From positions 1 through 41,422 of the forward strand of contig CAZKLS010000013.1 of NCBI GenBank assembly GCA_964553405.1: a stretch of DNA of 41,422 bases, written 5' to 3'. This document shows positions 35,802 to 41,422 of the stretch, in pieces. Every line of letters begins with the position of its first letter. The first letter of the stretch is position 1. Both the position numbers and the translations under genes were made by a program. The stretch is from DATIRA01 sp964553405 (GTDB lineage Bacteria; Pseudomonadota; Gammaproteobacteria; Steroidobacterales; Steroidobacteraceae). Below the pieces are notes generated by a model, which was not told the DNA's origin, searched no databases, and saw only the letters and a list, made by a program, of their open reading frames with translations.

Positions 35802-37532
35802 TCACGGCCCGGGTTCGCTCCTGATCACCTCGAGCCAGTAGCTCGCGCGCTGCTCGCCCGGATGCTCTTCGAGCACCCGCTCCAGCGTGGCGATCGACTC
35901 CTCCCGGCGGCCGAGACCGTACTGCGCCTGCGCGACGTTGAGCCAGTACTCGATCGGCTCCGGGTTCAGGCGCGCTGCGCGCTGCAGGTAGCGCAGCGCG
36001 CGCCCGGGCTGCCCGGCCCGCAACAGCAGCAGGCCCGCCGCGTGCTGCACGTCGTCGGCATTGACGAACGCCTCGGCGAGGTTCACCGCGACGCGCGCGG
36101 CCTCCCCGAAGTTGCCGGCCTGCTGGTACGCGGCCAGCGCCTGGTTCATCGCCTCGGCCCAGCTCACACGCCCCAGGAACCACTGCTGGGAAATCCGCTC
36201 GATTTCGTTCCCCGCCGCAGGCAGCTCGGTCGGCCGGCGCTCCGCCACGAACGGCCAGTCGTTCTTCAGCATGGCCAGGCGGTACTCGCCGTGCAGGCGG
36301 TCCACCTCGGTCACCGGTATCTCGGCGCGGGCCATCGCGTCATCGACGCCGACCGGCGGCGGGCCCAGCCAGTCCACCAGCGGGGCATAGAAGGCGCTCG
36401 CGAGCTCGAAGTAGCCCGCGACGTTCGGATGCACGTGCTCGAGCATCAGGTCCCGGCCGATGATCCCGTCGGCGGCGGCCGCCGCGAGCGCGCCCTCGAC
36501 GTCCACGACGGTCGCGCCCGCCCGCTCCGCGGCCTCTCGAATCACGCGGTTGAACTCTGAGGGCGCCCGGAACCGCAGTCCGTCGAGGTCCCGGGCGGCA
36601 AGATACGCCTCGCGCGCCGCCGGGTGCTGGCCTGCCCGCTCGAGTTCGCCGGCAAGCTGGTACGTTTCCGCGGCCGAGGCACCGCCGCCGGCCGGTCGCG
36701 TGTCCGCGAACGGCGGCTGGTCGCGTTCGTTGCTGGCCAGCGTGCCGATGAACACGGGCACGCCGGCTTCGCGGTAGGCCTCGAGCAGGCGCGACAGGTT
36801 GCCGCGGAACTGCTCGATGCCCTGCTCGTACGACGGCGAGCCGAGCGGGATGGATCGCTCGGCCGCGACGCGCGCCATCAGCGTGCCGCCGCGATCCGCC
36901 AGCGACTCAGGCTGGGGTGCGAGACGGCCGATGAGCCGCTCGAGGCCGTGGTACAAGTGGAGCCGCCGCAGACGCGCGACGGTCCGCGCCAGCGTCGGCG
37001 AGCGGGCGCTGACCAGCGAGGAGCCGACGCCGCCGATGCCGAGGTATTCATTGTGACCGGCGTAGATGACGACCGCGTCCGGCTGCTGCGCGATGATCTC
37101 GTCGGTGAAGTCCAGCAGTGCGTAGCTGGTCACCGCGGCCATCGCGGTCGAGACGACCTCGATCTCGCGGTCGGGGTAGGCGCGTTGCAGGCGTTGCTGC
37201 AGCAGCGCCGCCGGCGAGGCCCAGCGGCCGTAGGGAAAGCCCGCGGCACTGGAGGCGCCCTGCACGAAGATCCTGAGCGTGCCGGGCGCCTTGTCCGCCG
37301 GGAACCAGGTCGTGTCGACGCTGACCTCGGGCGCCTCGCGTGGATCCGGGAAAAACCTCCGAACCACCTGTGGATTGGGCTGCAGGTAGCCGGGAGCCTG
37401 CTCGACCGGGACGAACAGTGGTTCGAGCGCGCCGGTCCCGGTCGCGCGCAGTGCGAGCTCGGCGAGCCCGAACAGCAGCACGGGCAGCAGCAGCGTGACG
37501 ACGAGCAGCAGCGGCCGCCGACGTTCAGTCAA
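35802..37532 (-). CDS. Membrane-anchored SGNH hydrolase-like protein with C-terminal TPR repeats (paralog B)
   Basis: The 576-residue protein starts with TTG at 37532, seven bases after AGGTGA, which is good support for this rare start. One N-terminal helix (LLLVVTLLLPVLLFGLAELA) follows TERRR. The SGNH blocks are the same as in paralog A: FVQGASSAAGFPYG, IYAGHNEYLG and LEHVHPNVAGYFEL. The C-terminus has TPR-like units (LLLRAGQPGRALRYLQRAAR, YGLGRREESIATLERVLEE). By eye about two thirds of positions in the 135-residue block around the SGNH motifs are identical to paralog A. It is divergent from the carbamoyltransferase gene with 98 bases between starts, so the two may share control. Confidence 0.82.
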   Translation of the reverse strand: MTERRRPLLLVVTLLLPVLLFGLAELALRATGTGALEPLFVPVEQAPGYLQPNPQVVRRFFPDPREAPEVSVDTTWFPADKAPGTLRIFVQGASSAAGFPYGRWASPAALLQQRLQRAYPDREIEVVSTAMAAVTSYALLDFTDEIIAQQPDAVVIYAGHNEYLGIGGVGSSLVSARSPTLARTVARLRRLHLYHGLERLIGRLAPQPESLADRGGTLMARVAAERSIPLGSPSYEQGIEQFRGNLSRLLEAYREAGVPVFIGTLASNERDQPPFADTRPAGGGASAAETYQLAGELERAGQHPAAREAYLAARDLDGLRFRAPSEFNRVIREAAERAGATVVDVEGALAAAAADGIIGRDLMLEHVHPNVAGYFELASAFYAPLVDWLGPPPVGVDDAMARAEIPVTEVDRLHGEYRLAMLKNDWPFVAERRPTELPAAGNEIERISQQWFLGRVSWAEAMNQALAAYQQAGNFGEAARVAVNLAEAFVNADDVQHAAGLLLLRAGQPGRALRYLQRAARLNPEPIEYWLNVAQAQYGLGRREESIATLERVLEEHPGEQRASYWLEVIRSEPGP

Positions 37533-37630
37533 TGGCGGTCACCTGCCGGCAAAGGCAGCGGGCCGGCGGGGCGCGGCGCGTGGATTGCGCATTTCGAGTA
37601 GATTTGGAGAGGACGCAGGCAGGGGCGCGC

Positions 37631-39466
37631 GTGCAGCGAATTCTCGGTCTTTCCGCATACTATCACGACGCCGCGGCGGCCCTGGTGGTCGACGGGCGCG
37701 TCGTGGCCGCTGCGCAGGAGGAGCGCTTCACGCGCCGCCGGCACGATGCGGGCTTTCCGGCCAACGCCGCGCGCTATTGCCTCGAGCACGCCGGCGTCGG
37801 GCTCGACGGGCTCGACGCCGTGGTCTTCTACGACAAGCCGTTCCTGAAGTTCGAGCGCCTGCTCGAGACCTATCTCGCCAACGCACCGCGCGGTCTGCGC
37901 TCGTTCGTCGCCGCGATGCCGGTCTGGATCAAGGAGAAGCTGTTCCTGAAGAGCGAGCTGCGGCGTCGCTTGCGGGAACTCGCCGGCGGCGAATCACGCC
38001 TGCCGCGGCTGCTGTTCAGCGAGCACCATCGGTCGCATGCCGCATCGGCGTTCTATCCGAGCCCGTTCGGGTCCGCTGCGGTGCTGTGCCTGGACGGCGT
38101 CGGCGAATGGGCGACGAGCTCGGCCTGGCTCGGACGGGGCGCGCAGCTCGACCCACTGTGGGAGATCCAGTTCCCGCACTCGCTGGGACTGCTGTATTCG
38201 GCCTTCACCTACTACACCGGCTTCCGGGTGAACTCGGGCGAGTACAAGATGATGGGGCTCGCACCCTACGGCGAGCCGCGCTACGTGGATGCGATCCGCA
38301 GCCACCTGGTCGACGTGAAGCCCGACGGCAGCTTCCGGCTGGACATGCGCTACTTCGACTACGCCACCGGACTGCGGATGACCAACGAGCGATTCGACGC
38401 GCTGTTCGGCGGTCCGCCACGCCGGCCGGACGACCCGGTGGATGCACGCTGCATGGACGTCGCGGCCTCGATCCAGCGGGTCACCGAGGACATCGTCCTC
38501 GGCCTCGCGCGCGGCCTCCGGCGTGAGAGCGGCGAACGGCGCCTGTGCCTCGCGGGTGGCGTGGCGCTCAACTGCGTCGCGAATGGCCGCGTGCTGCGCG
38601 AGTCCGGCTTCGAGGACGTCTGGATCCAACCGGCGGCCGGCGATGCCGGTGGGGCGCTCGGCGCGGCGCTGGTTGCCTGGTACGCCGAGCCGGGGCGGCG
38701 CCGGGAGCCGGCGGGCCGGGACTGCATGGCTGGAGCGGCGCTGGGTCCGGAGTGGTCCGACCAGGAGATCGTCTCGTTCCTCGCGGCCGAGGGCATTCCA
38801 TACGAGCAGGTCCCGCCGGACGGCCTGGCCGAACGCGTGGCCGCGTTGCTCGCCGGGGGCGCCGTGGTGGGCTGGATGCAGGGGCGGATGGAATTCGGGC
38901 CGCGCGCACTCGGCCAGCGCTCGATCCTTGCCGATCCGCGCCGCGCCGACATGCAGCGGGAGCTGAACCTGAAGATCAAGTTCCGGGAGTCGTTCAGGCC
39001 GTTCGCGCCCGCGGTGCCCGCGGAACGGGTCGGGGATTTCTTCGACCTCGAGCAGCCGAGTCCTTACATGCTGCTGGTGGCCCGGGTCCGGGACAGCGAC
39101 ACCGGCGCCGGACCGGGTACCGAAGGGGTCCGCGGGCTCGAGCGGCTGCGGGCCGTACGCTCGCCGCTCCCGGCTGTGACGCACGTGGACGGCAGTGCAC
39201 GCGTGCAGACCGTGGATGCAGCCGTGAATCCGCGCTTCCACGCGCTGCTCGCGGCCTTCGGCCGCCTGACGGGCGTCCCGGTGCTGGTGAACACTTCTTT
39301 CAACGTGCGCGGCGAGCCGATCGTCTGCACGCCGACCGATGCCTACCGGTGCTTCATGGGCACGGCGATGGATTACCTGGTGATCGGCTCGTGCCTGCTG
39401 CGTCGCGAGGACCAGCCGCCCGGCCACCCGCTGCTGGCCGGCCAGCGCGACTTCGAGCCGGACTGA
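37631..39466 (+). CDS. Carbamoyltransferase (NodU/CmcH/SxtI family)
   Basis: From GTG at 37631 the product is 611 residues. The N-terminal domain has ILGLSAYYHDAAAALV and AAQEERFTRRRHDAGFP, and the His motif EHHRSHAASAFYP (His132, 133 and 136). These belong to the carbamoyl-adenylate-forming fold shared with Kae1/HypF. The C-terminal domain has CLAGGVALNCVANGRVL, WMQGRMEFGPRALGQRSIL and FRPFAPAVPAE. The family moves a carbamoyl group from carbamoyl phosphate, through carbamoyl-AMP, to a hydroxyl of a sugar, antibiotic or toxin. The acceptor here is unknown. The frame is open 33 codons upstream but that part is unlike the family. Its stop overlaps the next ATG (TGATG), so the SxtJ-like gene is coupled. 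Confidence 0.93.
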   Translation: MQRILGLSAYYHDAAAALVVDGRVVAAAQEERFTRRRHDAGFPANAARYCLEHAGVGLDGLDAVVFYDKPFLKFERLLETYLANAPRGLRSFVAAMPVWIKEKLFLKSELRRRLRELAGGESRLPRLLFSEHHRSHAASAFYPSPFGSAAVLCLDGVGEWATSSAWLGRGAQLDPLWEIQFPHSLGLLYSAFTYYTGFRVNSGEYKMMGLAPYGEPRYVDAIRSHLVDVKPDGSFRLDMRYFDYATGLRMTNERFDALFGGPPRRPDDPVDARCMDVAASIQRVTEDIVLGLARGLRRESGERRLCLAGGVALNCVANGRVLRESGFEDVWIQPAAGDAGGALGAALVAWYAEPGRRREPAGRDCMAGAALGPEWSDQEIVSFLAAEGIPYEQVPPDGLAERVAALLAGGAVVGWMQGRMEFGPRALGQRSILADPRRADMQRELNLKIKFRESFRPFAPAVPAERVGDFFDLEQPSPYMLLVARVRDSDTGAGPGTEGVRGLERLRAVRSPLPAVTHVDGSARVQTVDAAVNPRFHALLAAFGRLTGVPVLVNTSFNVRGEPIVCTPTDAYRCFMGTAMDYLVIGSCLLRREDQPPGHPLLAGQRDFEPD

Positions 39467-39870
39467 TGCAGGACCTCACGAGCAGCGACACGCGGCCATT
39501 ACGGGAGTTCGGGCTCGGGCTCGGACTGCTGCTGGTGCTGGTCTTCTGGCTGCTGCTGCCGTGGCTGGGCGAGCGGCCCCGGCCCGTCTGGCCGCTGGTG
39601 GCCGGCGGCTCGGTCGCGGCACTCGCGCTCGCCTGGCCGCCGGCCGTGCTGCCGGTCTACCGGGCGCTGCGGCCGGTCGCGAGGGTGATCGGCACGGTGA
39701 ATACCTGGGTGCTGCTCGGGGCGGTGTTCTTTGGCATCCTGCTGCCGCTGGGCTGGGTGCTGCGCAGCCTTGGCCGACTGCAGTACCGTACCGGCTTCGA
39801 CCCCGGAGCCACCACCTACCGGGTGGATCTGCAGCGGGAACGGGTGACGCGACTGGAGGAGCCGTTCTGA
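39466..39870 (+). CDS. SxtJ-like integral membrane protein
   Basis: The 134-residue product starts at an ATG that overlaps the carbamoyltransferase stop. It has about three hydrophobic segments: FGLGLGLLLVLVFWLLLPWL, WPLVAGGSVAALALAWPP and TWVLLGAVFFGILLPLGWVL. The tail after them is charged (RTGFDPGATTYRVDLQRERV). This matches the SxtJ family, named after a saxitoxin-cluster gene next to the carbamoyltransferase sxtI. No activity is known. Strict coupling to a carbamoyltransferase suggests a membrane partner that recruits the enzyme or presents its acceptor. The name comes from memory of the family, not from a search. Confidence 0.8.
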   Translation: MQDLTSSDTRPLREFGLGLGLLLVLVFWLLLPWLGERPRPVWPLVAGGSVAALALAWPPAVLPVYRALRPVARVIGTVNTWVLLGAVFFGILLPLGWVLRSLGRLQYRTGFDPGATTYRVDLQRERVTRLEEPF

Positions 39871-40023
39871 ATGCGTGAATTCCTGAGCGATCTGTGGGCG
39901 TTCATGCGCGTGCGGAAGAAGTTCTGGCTGCTCCCGGTGATACTCGTGCTGGTGCTGCTCGGCGGGCTCGTCGTGATGAGCCAGCAGTCGGCGCTCGCCT
40001 CGCTGATCTACACGATCTTCTGA
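39871..40023 (+). CDS. DUF5989/SxtK-like 50-residue membrane protein
   Basis: This 50-residue frame begins at the base after the SxtJ-like stop. It reads as an amphipathic N-terminus (MREFLSDLWAFMRVRKKFW) followed by one membrane helix (LLPVILVLVLLGGLVVM) and a short hydrophobic end (ALASLIYTIF). The pattern 'FL..LW.FM..RKKFWLLP' is the signature of DUF5989, to which I believe SxtK of saxitoxin clusters belongs. It is too small for most gene finders. An almost contiguous position after the carbamoyltransferase and the SxtJ-like gene, and before a terminator, makes it a real member of the operon. Function is unknown. Confidence 0.85.
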   Translation: MREFLSDLWAFMRVRKKFWLLPVILVLVLLGGLVVMSQQSALASLIYTIF

Positions 40024-40064
40024 CCGCAGACCACGATCGATCGCCCGCTGGCGGCATCTCGGTA

Positions 40065-40099
40065 AACCCTGACAAGGCTTTGTTTAGGGTTGATTTTTT
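40065..40099 (+). terminator. Rho-independent terminator of the carbamoyltransferase operon
   Basis: AACCCT (40065-40070) pairs with AGGGTT (40086-40091), and an inner ACAA/TTGT stem closes a GGCT loop. Six T residues follow at 40094-40099. It lies about 40 bases after the DUF5989-like stop. Confidence 0.75.
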
Positions 40100-40102
40100 G
40101 CA

Positions 40103-40115
40103 TTGCACCGTGCAA
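40103..40115. promoter_or_regulatory. Palindrome upstream of the alpha-amylase gene, possible operator
   Basis: TTGCACCGTGCAA is a perfect six-base inverted repeat around one C. It stands between the terminator and the amylase ATG, 61 bases before it. Such short palindromes are typical of repressor operators, for instance of LacI-family sugar regulators, but no regulator gene is in the window. No clear promoter hexamers were found between it and the gene. Confidence 0.35.
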
Positions 40116-40176
40116 GTCTGCGGTTGGTTCGGCGTGATTCCGGGTCACAACTACAACGGGCGGCCGGCGCGACAGA

Positions 40177-41422
40177 ATGCGCAACATGGGAGACCATCGG
40201 GAGCGGGTCGTGGCGTGCAACGCCCGTGCCGGTTTGAGCCTGCTCGCCTGCGCGCTGTTCGCGGCCGGACTCACGGCTTGCGCCGGGTCCGGTGAGCCCA
40301 GGGCCGCCGCTTCGACCCCCTCCGGACCGGTGTCGGTCCTGCCACAGCGCGACTGGTCCGACGCCGTGCTCTACTTCGTCGTATTGGACCGGTTTGCCGA
40401 CGGCGACGCCTCGAACAACGCGAAGGTCGATCGGGGCAACCCGGGCGGTTTCCACGGCGGCGACCTCGCGGGACTGACCGCGCAGCTCGACGAGATCGCA
40501 GACCTCGGTGCGACCGCGATCTGGATCACCCCGGTCGTGGAGCAGATCGAGTTCTGTCCGCCGGCGCAGCCCCCGGCCGGCGTGACGGTGCCGGGCGGCT
40601 GGTTCGAGCACTGCGGCTTCCATGGCTACTGGGCCAACAACTTCCAGCGGCTCGATCCGCATTTCGGCAGCGAACAGGACCTGCGCGCGCTGGTCGATGC
40701 GGCGCACGCCCGCGGCATCAAGGTGCTGCTGGACGTCGTGTACAACCACGCGGGTTACGACGCCGACTACCTGAAGGATCCCGCGACCCGCGGCTGGTTC
40801 CGCACCAAGCCCGTCGAATGCAGCGCCGACGAGCTTCGCTGCCAGGTGGGCGGTCTCCCGGACCTGCGTACCGAGCTGCCGGAGGTCCAGGACTACCTGC
40901 TCGATGCGCAACTCGGGCTCGCCGCGCGGACCGGGCTCGACGGTTTCAGGCTCGACACGGTCAAGCACGTCGAGCACGAGTTCTGGCAGCGGCACCGGCG
41001 CGAGAGCCGTGCGCGGATCGGGCCGGACTTCTACCTGCTCGGCGAGGTCTGGGGCGGCTCCGCGACCGTGCTCGACGAGTACTTCGAGAACGACGAGCTG
41101 GACGCCGGGTTCGATTTCACGTTCAAGGGCAGCTGCGAGAGCTACGTGCAGGGCAAGGGCCGCACGATCGCCTTCGCCGCCTACCTCGAGAAGCGACACA
41201 AGGTGCGCGAGGGCTACCAGCTCGCGCACTACCTGTCCTCGCACGACGAGCCGATGGCGCTGCACAACCTCGGCGGCGACCTCGACGCGTTCAGGCTCTG
41301 CGTCGCGCTGCAGATGACCTCGCTCGGCATCCCGACGATCTACTACGGTGAGGAAGTCGCACGGACCGGCAGCGTCTGGCCGCTGAACCGCAACGACATG
41401 CCCTGGGGCGACCGCGACGTGC
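40177..41422 (+). CDS. GH13 alpha-amylase-type lipoprotein, cut by the right window edge
   Basis: From ATG at 40177 the frame is open to the last base, about 415 residues. A lipobox LTAC puts the lipid-bound Cys at residue 35, followed by Ala, then an Ala/Ser/Pro tether. GH13 regions are in order: DVVYNHAG, GLDGFRLDTVKHV with nucleophile Asp260, LLGEVWGG with Glu290, and LSSHDEP with Asp357. DRFADGDASNN is the metal-site start of the barrel. A loop with two Cys (FCPP, EHCGFHGYW) sits before the second strand. An alternative ATG at 40186 is possible. It should act on external alpha-glucans beside the pullulanase. Exact specificity (alpha-amylase, neopullulanase or cyclomaltodextrinase type) is open, because the C-terminus is missing. 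Confidence 0.9.
   Translation, partial: MRNMGDHRERVVACNARAGLSLLACALFAAGLTACAGSGEPRAAASTPSGPVSVLPQRDWSDAVLYFVVLDRFADGDASNNAKVDRGNPGGFHGGDLAGLTAQLDEIADLGATAIWITPVVEQIEFCPPAQPPAGVTVPGGWFEHCGFHGYWANNFQRLDPHFGSEQDLRALVDAAHARGIKVLLDVVYNHAGYDADYLKDPATRGWFRTKPVECSADELRCQVGGLPDLRTELPEVQDYLLDAQLGLAARTGLDGFRLDTVKHVEHEFWQRHRRESRARIGPDFYLLGEVWGGSATVLDEYFENDELDAGFDFTFKGSCESYVQGKGRTIAFAAYLEKRHKVREGYQLAHYLSSHDEPMALHNLGGDLDAFRLCVALQMTSLGIPTIYYGEEVARTGSVWPLNRNDMPWGDRDV

Noticed and set aside
33918..40023. Saxitoxin or antibiotic biosynthesis cluster
   Set aside because: Only the carbamoyltransferase, SxtJ-like and SxtK-like families are shared; no amidinotransferase, polyketide or tailoring genes are present.
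40134..40148. CRP-like site, GTGA and TCAC, before the amylase gene
   Set aside because: The half-sites are seven bases apart instead of six and the outer positions do not fit.

Overview
The window is very G+C-rich chromosomal DNA, densely coded, with short intergenic gaps: the longest gene-free stretch is about 270 bases, so none exceeds 300. Gene content fits a Gammaproteobacterium: an E. coli-like GlmS, RimO, a YcbB-type L,D-transpeptidase, SlyD, a periplasmic asparaginase, an OmpW-type barrel and an orphan CbiM-like permease. Genus cannot be read from this. No tRNA, rRNA, CRISPR array or insertion sequence was seen.

Layout. 1-3051: an S9 peptidase cut by the left edge, divergent from glmS. 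3052-7243: a lower-G+C DUF1772 gene behind a structured leader, a convergent ansB, a small membrane protein, slyD, and an outer membrane protein joining an OmpW-like barrel to an OmpA-like anchor. 7327-14073 (minus strand): a run made of an MscS channel, a CbiM-like permease, an FmdB-like protein, rimO and an L,D-transpeptidase, interrupted at 10751-10930 by a G-rich heptamer repeat in inverted orientation. 14209-19648: a MATE exporter, a small Cys-rich protein, hsp20-lon on the minus strand, and a divergent methyltransferase. 19733-33829: an alpha-glucan operon made of a lipoprotein, glgP, glgB, an aldo/keto reductase, glgX and a very large pullulanase lipoprotein, closed by a strong terminator. 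33918-40099: two tail-to-tail paralogous SGNH-hydrolase/TPR genes, then a carbamoyltransferase, an SxtJ-like membrane protein and a 50-residue DUF5989/SxtK-like protein. 40177 to the right edge: a GH13 alpha-amylase lipoprotein.

How it may work together. The lipoprotein pullulanase and amylase would cut external branched alpha-glucans. GlgX, GlgP and GlgB would debranch, phosphorolyse and re-branch glucan in the cytoplasm. glgC and glgA are not in the window. The carbamoyltransferase/SxtJ/SxtK-like trio with twin SGNH proteins sits between the two extracellular GH13 enzymes. Genes like this trio accompany O-carbamoylation in saxitoxin clusters, so the block looks like an envelope-linked carbamoyl/acyl modification system with unknown substrate. 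It is the best candidate here for an undescribed system.

All family names come from reading translated motifs. No database search was possible.
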